Of a DNA stretch of 58,123 nt, positions 9,262 through 20,591 are shown piece after piece. The translations under genes and the position numbers were made by a program. Each line of letters opens with the position of its first letter. Within the stretch, counting starts at the first letter, position 1. The DNA is from Bimuria novae-zelandiae CBS 107.79. Lineage: Eukaryota > Ascomycota > Dothideomycetes > Pleosporales > Didymosphaeriaceae. Location of the stretch: positions 329,821-387,943 of the forward strand of contig ML976730.1 of NCBI GenBank assembly GCA_010015655.1. Reading direction: 5' to 3'. The notes beneath the pieces are model-generated. The model did no database searches, was not told the DNA's origin, and was given only the letters and a program-made list of their open reading frames with translations.

Positions 9262-11561
9262 ATGGCGCCCTTTCGTGGACGAGGCGGAATGCGCGGGCGA
9301 GGCCGCGGTGGTGTAAGAAGCGGGCGTGGACGTGGTGGGCGTGGCGGCGCAAGAGGCGGGAGGAGGAATGATTTTGTTGCCGCAAGAGTGCAAGATCCGG
9401 TCGCAAATGAGTAAGATCGTACTGAACGTATCAAGGTTATACTGATGTTTGTAGCAAGGAGGAATATCGTGCGCCCTCAGTTTCCAATAGCGAAGAGGAT
9501 AGTGAAACGGACGAGAATATAGAGGGTGGCAGCGAAGAGGAAGACGAGATCCCAGCCGCCAATGCGTATCGTTCCCTGCTTATGTCCTTCGGCGCGTCTG
9601 CGAAGAACTCCAATACAACCCAAGGCGAACCCAGGAGGAAGCGACGGAAGCTTGATCACGGTCCGGTCCACGCCGAGGACGAACAAGCCGTACAAGCACC
9701 TAGAAACGAAGACGGCTATTTGGAGGCCGATGATCATGTGAAAGGCGGGATTGAGGATCTCAATAACGGGAAGGCCTTCGAAGAGTCCTTCGAAGACCAT
9801 GAACTGGATGAGGCGGATCATGTGTCGGTGAAAATAGTGGAAGAAAGCGATGGCGATCAAGAGGACGACTTGGACACCCATTTGGATCTTGGTGACGCTT
9901 GGGCTAGTCACATTGAGCGACCAGACGATAATGATTTAAAAATGCGGATAAAGGCCATAGTAGCGAATCGATGGACAACGGAGAAGCTGGAGTCGCAAGA
10001 TGGATATAGAGGTTTGTTACAAGTACCCGGCACCAAGGAAGGCACGCTACTGAGGCGAAGGATAAAAAGTATCCGGGATCTGAAATTGAAGCCACGACTG
10101 GTGGAAAATGCAGAGGAGGCGCTGGGAGAGTTTGATACTCTCGAACAAGCCATTGCGCCCTCCCTCTTCGATTACCAGGACGTTTTGTTTGGAGCAAGAA
10201 CCGTTAAGAACGCCGGCAGAATACGCGACATGTGCTGCCTCCACGCCCTGAACCACATACTCAAGACACGGGATAGGATATTGAAAAACAACGAAAAATT
10301 ATCCCACATGTCAGAAGACGACGACGCCGAGTACCGCGACCAGGGCTTCACGAGACCAAAGATCTTGTTCCTACTGGAGACCAAGCAAGCATGTGTACGC
10401 GTACTCGACTCCATCACCAAGCTCCATACTTTTGAACAGCAAGAAAACAAGAAACGCTTCCTAGACAGTTTCTCCGCGCCCGAACACTTCTTCTCCGACG
10501 ACAAACCCGACGACTTTCGCGAACTGTTCGAAGGCAACGACGAAAACGAGTTCCGCGTAGGCGTAAAGCTAACCCGCAAAACCATGAAATACTACTCCAA
10601 ATTCTACGCTTCGGACATCATCTTCGCGTCCACGCTCGGCCTGCGCCGCGCCATCGAGGGTGACGAAAAGAAGAAGAAAGACTACGACTTTCTCTCATCC
10701 ATCGAAATGGTCATCATGGAACAGGCAGATGCGACGCTCATGCAAAACTGGGACCACACTGAATTCGTGTTTTCCCATTTGAATCTGCAACCAAAGGACG
10801 CGCACGACTGCGACTTCTCCCGCGTCCGCCCTTGGTACCTCGACGGGCACGCCCCACACGTGCGCCAGACCATCGTGCTCGCCGCGTACCTCGCGCCCAA
10901 GATAAACACGCTGTACAACAAGCACATGCTCAACTTTTCCGGGCGGCTCAAAATCACGCCCTCCTACGACAAGGGTGTCATCGAAGCGCTCCCCTACGGC
11001 ATCAAGCAGACGTTCTCGCGCTTCGACTCGCCGTCCTACCTCACCGACCCCGACGCTCGCTTCAAGTACTTTTCCACCACCGTACTGCCGAGGATTTTGA
11101 AGACACCGAAACCGCTGGAAGGTGGGATTGGGGTATTGCTCTTCATCCCGAGCTACCTCGACTTCGTGCGTGTGCGCAACGCCCTCGTCGACACGGACAT
11201 TTCCTACGCGTCCATCTCCGAGTATACGGACGCGACCGATGTGCGGCGCGCGCGGTCGCACTTTCTCACCGGGCGCCACTCTCTCCTTTTATACACCGGC
11301 CGCGCGCACCATTTCCACAGGTACCATTTGCGCGGCGTGAAGCGCGTGGTGTTCTACGGGGTACCTGAGAATCCGCGGTTTTACGAGGAGGTCGTTGGGT
11401 TTGTGGGGAAGAGCGTGGAGAGGGGGGAGGTGAGCAGGAGTGAAGCAAGGGTACAGGTTGCGTTTAGCAAGTGGGAGAGGTTAGAGTTGGAGAGGGTGGT
11501 GGGGGCGAAGAGGGTGGGGAGGATGGTGAAGGATAAGGGTGATGTGTTTGATTTTGTGTGA
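9262..11561 (+). CDS. UTP25: U3 snoRNA-associated protein 25 (SSU processome)
   Basis: Exons 9262-9410 and 9455-11561 encode 751 aa; the intron is 44 bases with a gtaaga donor. The first 35 residues form an RG-rich tract (RGRGGMRGRGRGG). An acidic linker follows (SNSEEDSETDENIEGGSEEE), then the conserved Utp25 region. Its blocks include LFDYQDVLFGARTVKNAGRI, FTRPKILFLLETKQACVRVL, FYASDIIFASTLGLRRAIEG, FSRVRPWYLDGHAPHVRQT and ARSHFLTGRHSLLLYTGRAH. Utp25 resembles a DEAD-box helicase fold that has lost the catalytic motifs and acts in the nucleolus in early 18S rRNA processing. The start gives the RG tract, which other fungal members also have as I recall. The gene is intact. Confidence 0.92.
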
Positions 11562-12283
11562 GCGCGAGGATGGCCTTGTGGGTGCAGAGTCGGTGTTGTT
11601 GTGCTAGGGGCAGGTTTTGCGTCGATGGGTGGGGTGTCTGAGCGAGTACGGCGGCATGTGCATGGCCCTCCTGCCTTGATCCAGACGATTCATTTCATTT
11701 CGCCCTCTTTAGTCCATCCTTCCATTCTGCAAACGTCTCGCGTGGCCCACACACTACTTGCCACTGGCAACAACCAGTCTCCTGCAGAATCTCCAACGTT
11801 CCTCACTACTTCTTAGCGTATATGTAGCCTCGCCGAAGCCATTGAGGCAAACTGACCCAGTGGTAGCGAGGTCGAGATATCGTTGTCAATGGTGATGGTC
11901 GCTCACTCCTGCAAGCAGAAAACGGCCCAAACCCCCATTCACAATTGTCAATCGCCAACCGACGGTGGCTCAAACCATTGTTATTGGACAAATGATGCAT
12001 GATATCTGCAGATGAGTCGCAACGGTTCGCTCGAGCTTGCCCGTTACGGCGAGATAAGCGAACAGGGGCTTCAGATCGTCAGCAAAAGCGTTGAACAACA
12101 TTCGTAAGCTGAACTTGCGCTTCAACAATACGTGGCTATTTAACGTAGGCGAATACCAGAGTCACCAAAGGTCGTATCTCGTGACTGCTCGGAAAACTTG
12201 ACCTAGGTCAGAAAACTTGATTGAACAAACGCCAATCACGTTTCTTGGCCGGGATCAGGCTGTCCCTGACGATCTCCGGAAGC
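11562..12283. other. Intergenic region between UTP25 and the Sec14-like gene
   Basis: This holds the UTP25 3' UTR and the upstream region of the next gene. No supported frame or repeat was found. Confidence 0.5.
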
Positions 12284-13516
12284 ATGGAACCCTCACCATC
12301 CACGTCGTCTGCTTTCGAAGAGTTTGTGGAGCTTTGCGAGAAAGAAGGTCTCCTGCAGAGACCCAACGGACTTGCTCCGGAGGACACGATTGATGGCATC
12401 AATGACACCACTACCTTGAAGTACGTACCGAAGAACATACAGAAGAGCTACATACTCATCATCGCATACAGGAGATTCTTCGTCGCGCGGAACAGCGACC
12501 CTGCTGCTGCCCTACAACAATTTAAACAATCGTTCGAAGCCCGCAAACAAGTCCATGACATTTCCACCTACGAAAACATCGATGCAGACATCTACGAACG
12601 CACCCGCAAAATCGTACGTTGAACCTCACCGATCTCGCACGTGTCACTATAGCACTTACAATTACTAACAACTTCAATAGTACCCCCACTGGACGGGCCG
12701 CCGGTCCAAGCGCGGCCTCCCCATCTGCGTCTACACCGTCTCAGCCCTCGACCAAGCCACACTGACAGAATACGACAAAACCGGGGAGATGCCGCACGTA
12801 GACTCTACCTCCCTTACGACCGAACCAAATCAAGCACAGCGCGCCTTCGCGTTCCACGACACCCTGATGCGCTTCATCCTCCCTCTGTGCTCCGCCATGC
12901 GCGACCGGCCGTCGCCCGAAACCCCGATCTCTGCCGCCATCATCGTGGTGGATGTGGCGGCGTTCGGGCTGAAGCAGGCGTGGAATGTGCGCAGCTATGC
13001 GCAGAATATTAGTAGGATCCTTGCGACGAGTTATCCCGAGGTGTTGGACACAGTTTACGTGAGTTCTTCCCAACGTTTTGATTTTTATAAAATGCTAAGC
13101 GGGGTCGCGGGACGTAGGTTGCGAATGCACCGTTCTACTTTAGCAAGCTGTGGAGTATTGTTAAGGTGTTCATTGACCCGAGGACGACGGAGAAGCTTGT
13201 TATTCTGACGCAGGCGGAGACGCTGCCGGTGTTGAGCGAGGTTATTGAGGTAGAGAGTATTCCGGTGCAGTGTGGTGGGACATTTGAGTATGAGCCTGGT
13301 ATGCGGCCTTCGCTGGATGAAGGAATGCAACGGCAATTGCAGTGGATTGCTGAGCCGGGGGAGAGTCTTCCGCCAGGGCCGCTGAAGTGGATTGTGGATG
13401 AAGAGGGGAGGAGGACAGCGGTGGTTACGGGATCCGCAAACGGCGAGCGTGTCCGCTTGCCGTTTGCTAGGTTGGAGGAAAAGAAGGATTCTAGAGTTGC
13501 GACACCTTTGCCATAG
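12284..13516 (+). CDS. Sec14-like CRAL-TRIO lipid-transfer protein
   Basis: Exons 12284-12420, 12472-12613, 12681-13058 and 13118-13516 encode 351 aa. Splicing restores LKRFFVARNSDPAAALQQF (about residues 45-63), the CRAL-TRIO N-terminal helix pair. The lipid-binding domain follows: YPHWTGRRSKRGLPICVY (from residue 94), AAIIVVDVAAFGLKQAWN, SYPEVLDTVYVANAPFYFS and LWSIVKVFIDPRTTEKLVIL. It ends near a Gly-rich loop (QCGGTFEYEPG). Proteins of this type exchange phosphatidylinositol and other lipids between membranes and support secretion and lipid signalling. No membrane segment or signal peptide is present. The start is the first ATG after the promoter. All splice donors are GT. Confidence 0.9.
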
Positions 13517-13566
13517 ATGCGCGTACGTCGACCTTTGTAAGCCCGATCGTAGTTGCAATTCTCCTT

Positions 13567-15232
13567 CTATCGTACAATACTATTAATATACGCAACACCC
13601 TCTTCCCGGTCGTCATCCTTCTCAACATAGCTCTGGTCCTTTCGGAAAACAAAGTTCGACGTGCTCTCCCCATATTGCGGCCAATCCACTATGCCTTCTA
13701 CTCCATGTCCATTCGGATCTAGATCGTACGCAAACGACGCCCACATCCTGCCCACCAGATGCGAGAGCGCAATATTCTCCGCGCTGTCCCCCAGCAGAGT
13801 AAGCGTCGGCTCCGTGTTCCCAAACACAAACGGTATCTCCGAGAAATGATTCACACCAATCGTAGCAGGCGTGTTGTTGAACTTGGGCGCATCCCACCGA
13901 TACGAGTACACCTTGTCCACATAATCGCTCATTCTCTCGGCCAGCAATCTCCTCGGTGCAAACATGGTTATATCGGTGGCGATGCTCGTGTAGCGCTTGT
14001 ACTGGAGTCCGTTTTGTGGCCAGGTACGGTTGCCCCAGCCATACGGTGCGCCGACTGTAGGATCGTTGGGGTACAGCTCCAGTAGCTTCTCTGCTTCTTC
14101 CGTGTTCACGTTCCAGCGTTTTGAATATGTTAGCTGCTCAATAGCTTGTTTGTCAGTGTTCACGCCATTGACGCCGAATCCTTCGTCTGTGTTCGTCCCA
14201 AGGATGATTGGAATCTTTGCAAATTTGCTTTGGACGAGAGATTCCTGGCCGTACCGTGGGACAAAGGAGCCGTCGATTACGTGGAACCATTCGAGGCCGA
14301 CGCTGCCATAAGGTGCAATGGTTTCGTATGGCACTTCGCGCATACATTGCAAAGTATCATTGGCGCCACCACAACCCACGCTTTCGGTCAAGTTGTCGTA
14401 CATGTGCTGGTACCAGTCTGTCCCGTTCAGAGGTGGTCCAACAGCGCCACCGCTTTCTAGGATGGCTGCGCGGAAAAGCCCTTCCGCTTTGCCGTCATAT
14501 GCGTTGATGTGATCGCCAACTGAATACGCGCCCGCTGACTCGCCCCAGATGGTGACTTTGGTGGGATCCCCGCCGAAGGCAGAGATGTGTTTATTCACCC
14601 ATTTGAGAGCGGTTCGCTGATCGCGGAGACCGAGATTTTGGTTTCCAGTCGCCTTGACTTCCTCGCCGTAGAGGAAGCCAAATGCTGCCATGCGGTAGTT
14701 GATTGATATTCCAATGACGGGCTTGTTGTTCTGCACGGACTGGTCTACAATGTAGCTTAGGTTATATCTGCTCATGTCAGTCACGTTTGCGTTTTTACGC
14801 GTGTCGGTTTCAATATTACCTCGGGTCGCTTGTAGCACCTTGCTGCCATCCACCACCATATATCCAGAGCAGAATGGGCAAGGCCTCGTTGGTGGCCTTC
14901 TCTCGTGGCCTAATGATGTTCAAATGAAGGCAGTCCTCGCCCAGGATAGTCAACCCTTGGGAAACGAGCGTATTCGTATCCGAGCCATATCCCGTGCAGT
15001 CGACGCCATACTGCGAAGCATTGAAATGCGTATATGGCGCATCTTCCTTCAGTTTAGCCGGCGTAAACCGTTCCGGCTTGGGTGCATACTTGATACCGAG
15101 GAAAACATCCTGATCAAAGGTAGGCAAGTGACGACCGTGGAAGATGCCCGCTTTCGAATGCACAATCGGCGCCTGGGAATAAGCTGCAGAGATGGCGAAA
15201 ATAGCCGCTGCCGGTAGTAGGGAGGACCGCAT
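13567..15232 (-). CDS. Secreted type-B carboxylesterase / lipase
   Basis: Exons 15232-14820 and 14767-13567 encode 537 aa of the alpha/beta-hydrolase carboxylesterase type-B family. A signal peptide (residues 1-20, MRSSLLPAAAIFAISAAYSQ) indicates secretion. The oxyanion-hole GGG lies in LLWIYGGGWQQGA. The nucleophilic serine is S215 in GESAG, with E333 (NTDEGFG) and H445 (GVNHFSE) completing the triad. Several N-glycosylation sequons are visible. The reaction is hydrolysis of carboxylic esters; the substrate cannot be read from sequence. The 52-base intron splices DPR to YNLSYIV in frame. A TATA-like element lies about 60 bases upstream. The 3' ends of this gene and the Sec14-like gene converge with only 50 bases between stop codons. 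Confidence 0.93.
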
Positions 15233-15291
15233 TCTACGAAAAGAAGTAGGTACAAGGCACGCAACGCAAAAGCGTGCGCAACTCCGCGTCT

Positions 15292-15302
15292 ATATATTTA
15301 TC
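15292..15302 (-). promoter_or_regulatory. TATA element of the carboxylesterase gene
   Basis: The minus strand reads AAATATATAG here, about 60 bases upstream of the start codon at 15232, a usual spacing for a regulated fungal promoter. Confidence 0.5.
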
Positions 15303-16100
15303 CTATCGATCTTAGACGGGTTGTCCCTGGAACCGCCACTGAACTAATGGTCGGCGTAGGCAAAGCCCACCAATGGCCGGATGATTTGCGGTTGAAGCAA
15401 TTCTGGGCATGCTTCTTAGGCTCGGCGACCCTTGTAACGAGTCCCTGGGACCGTACGAGACCAAGGTAGGCTGAATGACGATACCTAAAAGTATAAGAAT
15501 TCGAAATTCTGCGCGACGTATGATCCGGATTGATGATGTTACGGATGAAGTGCAGGTAATGGAGGTCGCACTACCGCAGGCTTACCCGCAACGAAGGGGT
15601 GAAGGGCCGAGTGGTCCGTGTCCAGAGCCACTGACATGCATCAAGCAACTGACTCCGGAAATTTCTGGACACCTTGTACCGCTTGCTGTTGACATACTAG
15701 AATTGCCTTCAAGGTACCTTATTTGAACACCATAGGCATTTTGCCTCCACATATTTTCCCCATCTTCAGGCCGCAAGTCCAATTCTTTCTTCAACAACAT
15801 TGGAACAGAACAGTCCTTCACTAGACTCATTCCGAAGCAGATGAACCCAACCTCGGCATGTAAAAACTGACTCCGTGGAGCGCCATGTCGCGCTTCTCCG
15901 TTGGAAGAAACCAAAACCCACAAACGCCTCGACGCTGCTCCTCTCCCGAATGCCAAAAGTCCTCTGCCCCGACCATCGATTCTCTCATGCAACCCCTCAA
16001 AATCTCACAAGACGCTAAAAGCCACTAAAAAAGAATTGAAAAGGAACCTCTGCCATCAAAGCAGTTCCAAAATATATCTACAAGAACGTAACCCGGTAGG
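15303..16100. other. Distal carboxylesterase promoter region up to the transposon
   Basis: The frame at 15582-15992 (minus) has no recognisable features and I do not call it a gene. The region probably contains regulatory DNA of the esterase gene. Confidence 0.45.
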
Positions 16101-16123
16101 GCTTGCAACAGTCCGTATTACGG
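16101..16123 (+). repeat. Left terminal inverted repeat
   Basis: This 23-base sequence, starting GCTTGCAACAGTCCG, is identical to the reverse complement of 18465-18487. Beyond the 23 bases the two ends diverge completely. Confidence 0.85.
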
Positions 16124-17175
16124 ACGGTTTGAGCCCACGACAGTTACGTTACGGTTGCTAGCTATTACCGTGCCGCGACAGTCAGTGCGCCGCGACAGTC
16201 AGCGCGCCACCGCAATATAATCGCTCGGTCAGCAACATGAGGCTACTAAGCCACCCATAATTAATATTATTACGAGATTTTCTAGATTTAGGGTTACTAA
16301 GGCCTGTAGATAATTACTAGCTACTTCAATTATTAATATTTACTTAGTATTTTAATAATTTAGCCCCTACACGACTACAAGGTAAAAGTAATAAATAAAA
16401 CCTTATTAATATTTATAGCCTTACGCTAAGGCTATTGTCTTTTAATAAGCTTATTAAAAAGCTTTAAGACCTTTTTATTACCCTTTTTAAATAATTTAAT
16501 ATAATTTTAGAGCTACCTTTATATCTTATAACTTTAGGTAGCATAATAATATAGCGTAAGTGTTATACCACTAAATCCTGCTATCTTTTATTAAATTAAG
16601 TATAAAGATATTATAGAGCTTATTATTATTAAAAGTTTACTATCATAAGCTTATAAGAAGGCGTTAATGCTTATAAAATATATAGACTAAATTAATAAAA
16701 TTATATACCTTATTAATTTTTTTTTAAAATATAAAATATTATTCGGCGGGCGAGACGCGCGATAATTTAAATTTATTTAAACTATAGCTATATATAAAAA
16801 CTTTATAATAAAATTAATCACATATTTAGTGCACTAAATTTAGTATTATAGTATAATATAAAGCGTTTTTTTAACAAGATTATTAATACTAGTGAAAAAG
16901 ATCTTATTATTATTTATAATTTTATTAGTAATAAAATAGTAAATATTTTAAGTAACGTTATACTCCTAAGTAACTTAATAAATAATAGACGCTTACGTAG
17001 CGCTTATATAGTCGTAAAAAAGAGCGTAAAAAGTAATAAGTACGTCGCGTTAATAGTAAGGAGAATCTAGAGAAAGTGCGGGTTATGTAACAGGAACAAT
17101 CGCTCGTCGACACGAGAACCCTTGGCCAGTCATGACAGGATTCGAGATCATCCGAAAACCGACACTCATCCGTAT

Positions 17176-17206
17176 CGGACCAATTTCGGATCTATCAGAC
17201 CGATGG
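17176..17206 (+). repeat. Direct repeat A inside the transposon, copy 1
   Basis: This 31-base unit, with core ATTTCGGAT and ATCAGACCGA, recurs at 17225-17255 with three mismatches, two of them C/T. The period is 49 bases. Confidence 0.75.
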
Positions 17207-17224
17207 GGAACTACGGATCCGATT

Positions 17225-17255
17225 CGGACCTATTTCGGATCCATCAGACCGACGG
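17225..17255 (+). repeat. Direct repeat A inside the transposon, copy 2
   Basis: Second copy of the unit at 17176-17206. The pair sits in the only stretch of normal base composition inside the element. Confidence 0.75.
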
Positions 17256-18464
17256 TCAACCTATAGTAGATATGTGCTAGCTAGCTATCTGGGAAGAGGT
17301 ATATTTAGAGGAGCTTAGGGCCTTTATAGTTTAGTACCTTTTCTATATCCTTTTGTACCAGGCCTATAAGCACTTAATTCATTCGAGGCTACTTTCTTAT
17401 ACACGCACTCCCATATGCCTCTACTAGAAGATACGCTAATATCGATCCTTTGAGTGACCTGCGCTGATACAGGTTAGTAGTATAAATCTTTTAGTGCTAC
17501 TAACTCTAGTAAATCTATTTAGGCTAACTATTAATACAGGTCTTAGCATAATTTACTAATAAAGTATATAATAACTTTAAGAAAGTCTATATTATTAAGT
17601 AATATCTAAATATTATAATTTATACTTATTTTACTCCGCGCCGTACGTAAAAGTAATCTTATTACCTTCTTTCTTTCCTCTAGCGCTTTTTTCACGTATC
17701 TAGAACGTATATTACCGCTATTTGGCAGCCTGCGTAGCAGATTAATTTAATTTTATATCAGTAAGCTTTTACTAGTTACTAAAGTTACTATAAGAAATTT
17801 CATATATAAAAAAATACCTTCTTACTAATACTGTTATCTAATAGGTAAATAATATCTGCTCTATATTACTATATTAATACTAGTTTTTACCTACTTAGTA
17901 ACTTTAACTTATACTGTATATAGTAACTAAGCTACGTATCCGTAAGCTTTAACTTGCTATACTAAAAGTTATTTTAATTAATATTTAACTCCTTTCTAGA
18001 ATTATAGCTAACTAAATAATTATAAAAAGCCTATATAGCTAGTAATAATAAGCGCGAAAAGCTAGTTAATACTAAAATACTATAAGTAGTAAAGATATAA
18101 TAAAATATTAGTATTAATAACTAGAACGCGCGTGTACTTTATAAGTTAATTTATAAACTTATTATAATAGTAATAGTAATTAAAGTAAAGAAGCTAATTT
18201 TTATATAAGAAATAAAATAAAAAGATAGTTAAAAGATAAAGCTCTATATTTACACGATATAAGTATACCCTACGCCTAACATAGTCTAGATTAGCTATAT
18301 TTAACGCTTAGACGCCTTTAAACGCTTAACTTACACCTTCTTTCTAATTAGGAACTATATAGCTGTAATATAGCTTAATAATTAGTACAGTATAGTTATA
18401 ATTACTATGGGAGACCACTATCGTACGGACCGCCGAAAACCGCCTTCGAACGATACCATACGAA

Positions 18465-18487
18465 CCGTAATACGGACTGTTGCAAGC
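18465..18487 (-). repeat. Right terminal inverted repeat
   Basis: Reverse complement of 16101-16123 without mismatch, the right boundary of the AT-rich element. Confidence 0.85.
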
Positions 18488-18517
18488 GCTGTTAACCCGC
18501 CCCCTACTCATCATCTT

Positions 18518-19556
18518 CTAACTCACAAAATAGCTCTTAATCTTTGGCAGCACAGTCTTCCAAGCAGGCCCAGTCGTCGGCTCCATACTATATACATAAT
18601 CCGCCCACCATGGCCCCGCCGCCCACCATATTGCACCATACCACACATCAGCATTATCCCCCATATACTTCAGGCCATCCTGCAGCGCACTAATACACTG
18701 GGTGTTATTCCCACCGGCATATTCTCCGATGACGCCAACCTTCTTGTTATCCTTGAGCCACTTGGTAGCGGCTTGGAGACGCTCTTTGAAAATGGTTGTG
18801 CTGACGCACTCGGGGTGCGAGCCCGACCCGTCCGTGTCGAGGTACTGGTGCATCTGGTAGATGAGCTTGTTCGAAGGGTCTTTGAGTTTGAGCAGGGAGG
18901 CGCCGTTGCCCGAGGACACCCATGTCCAGGCGCCCGACCACGAATTGCCTTCCGGCGTGATGTACTGCGTTGTGGCGCCGGCGGCGCGCACGCCGTCGAT
19001 GGCGGCTTGGTTGAGGTTGAAGACGAGCGTTTGGTCCATGTCGTGGTACTCGTTGTTGGTGTCGAAGACGACGAGGTGGTTGTCTTTGAATTTGGCGGCC
19101 AGGTTCTGCCACCATTTCTTGAAGCCTGCGGTGTCGGTGATGATGTTGGAGTAGAAGCGGCCGTAGTTGTGCGGCTGGATCATGGCGTAGGCGCCCTTTT
19201 GGGTAATGTGGTTTACCTGCTCGGTGAGGTTGCCGAGGTAGCCGGCGTCATAGGCACCGGTGAGGGTGTTGGGTGTGAGGCGCTCCATGGCTTTGAGTGG
19301 TCAGCTTCGATGTTATGTGATCGAAAGAGAAGGAAAGCTTACCAAAGTTGAGACGGAACATGTTCACTCCCTGGGCGATGAACTGGTCGATCGTGTTGAG
19401 GTCGTACCAGATGTAGTGCTTGCCGAATATGCCTGGATACGTTCCCTCGCCGAACTCAGCACCAGACTCGTTGATGCCGAACCATTGAAGCTTGCGCTTC
19501 TGCTGTGCAAGCGCACTGCTCGCCAAAGCGATGGTAGCCAACAATTCGAAACGCAT
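18518..19556 (-). CDS. Secreted GH5 endo-beta-1,4-glucanase
   Basis: Exons 19556-19343 and 19290-18518 encode 328 aa. A signal peptide covers about residues 1-17 (MRFELLATIALASSALA). The mature part is a GH5 catalytic domain without a carbohydrate-binding module: LQWFGINESGAEFGE, GVNMFRLNFAMERL across the intron, and IQPHNYGRFY. The acid/base is E152 in FDTNNEYHDM and the nucleophile E261 in VGVIGEYAGG; H219 and Y221 lie in MHQYLD. It should cut internal beta-1,4 bonds in cellulose or related glucans outside the cell. The consensus NEPHDM reads NEYHDM here, a Pro to Tyr change next to the catalytic Glu. A TATA element lies about 90 bases upstream. The stop codon is 30 bases from a DNA transposon end. 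Confidence 0.93.
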
Positions 19557-19643
19557 GACTGAATCTTAGATAAGTATACCAGGAAAACGTTGTCGAAGAA
19601 GTCGCAAAGTGAACCTGACGACCTATATCTACAGCGCCTTCAT

Positions 19644-19650
19644 CTTTATA
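19644..19650 (-). promoter_or_regulatory. TATA element of the endoglucanase gene
   Basis: The minus strand reads TATAAAG about 90 bases upstream of the start codon at 19556, typical of an inducible secreted-enzyme promoter. Confidence 0.55.
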
Positions 19651-20591
19651 CTCGCGTCACCATATTCAAGTGACCCACCCACCCCTTTCCAGCACGGCTC
19701 GAACTTATCCGTCTCTCTAAATGAACCATATACCAACTAGACCGGTCCCTCATCAAGAACCACGACTGATATTGCGGCTCAACGCCCTACCAACCTCCAT
19801 CAAGTTAGAAACCGCCGAGGATAAATTGCTTGTTCAGATTAAAGGTGTTTTTGGTAACACCAGTGGTGGGGAATTACGAGCGAATTTTGCGGGGGAGCAG
19901 GGATCCTTATTCGCGGAACACATCCGAATTGTCAAAACGTCTGGCTTGAAACAAAGTGTTGTCGTGACGTCGCACGGTTTTGCCCTCGTGGCCGGTAAGT
20001 TTGAACCACCGAGGCGCCCCGCACTAAACGATTGGTGATGGCGCTTTTATGCATATTAACTGCCGGCATGATTATAACACTTGCATATTGCATTCCTCTT
20101 CTTTCAAGTTCCTTTGCATGTTAATTCCACCGAGCGCAACGATCAACCCGGTCTGTGGGATATCGTGACATTAAAAATTCACGGAAGAGACGCTCCGTGT
20201 CGAAAACGGTAGGGCTATAACGCATACGCTCGAATGTGCTCAAAATCTATAGTGGCATCTATCGCGGGTTATGGGACGGCGGATAGATGCATTCAAATTT
20301 CGACTGATCATCGGATCTTGGGAAAAAGGAACGCCGCCCCAACATCGCCAGATCTACTCAGATCAACTCCGGGTTTAACAAGAAAAATTGCTACCTAGCG
20401 CAAGACAAACAAATAAGAAGCCCACACAAGCAAATTGAACGGAACGAAGCTCGTAGCACCATCAAAATCCATTGCGCTATAGTGAAGAGTTCCTTGAAAT
20501 CATTCTGCCGCAGAACAACAAATCGACTTCAAACATTTCATAAACAGTGGCCACAAGAAACGGCCCGATGAAACCTTACAGCACAGGCCTC
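19651..20591. other. Upstream region of the endoglucanase gene
   Basis: A plus-strand frame at 19721-20038 (105 codons, ATG start) is the only one of note, has no recognised domain and lies in promoter territory. No repeats or RNA genes were seen. Confidence 0.45.

Larger units (their letters stand above)
16101..18487. mobile_element. RIP-decayed DNA transposon with 23-base terminal inverted repeats
   Basis: A 23-base sequence starting GCTTGCAACAGTCCG at 16101-16123 recurs as a perfect inverted copy at 18465-18487, bounding about 2.39 kb. Most of the interior is very AT-rich, dense in TA steps and stop codons, with no usable frame. This is what RIP leaves behind and contrasts sharply with the balanced flanks. 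A patch of normal composition (about 17060-17270) contains a 31-base direct repeat. A 17-base unit (core CCGCGACAGTCAG) is tandemly repeated at 16170-16207. No transposase can be read, so the superfamily is unknown. The target-site duplication is not clear. The element ends 30 bases beyond the endoglucanase stop codon. Confidence 0.8.

Noticed and set aside
15582..15992. 136-codon minus-strand frame between the esterase and the transposon
   Set aside because: No domain and an unconvincing residue composition; not supported as a gene.
16101..18487. Centromere-like AT-rich block
   Set aside because: Sharp perfect inverted repeats at both edges and small size fit a single RIP-mutated transposon better.
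19721..20038. 105-codon plus-strand ORF with an ATG upstream of the endoglucanase gene
   Set aside because: No family resemblance, lies in promoter territory, and a chance frame of this length is common here.
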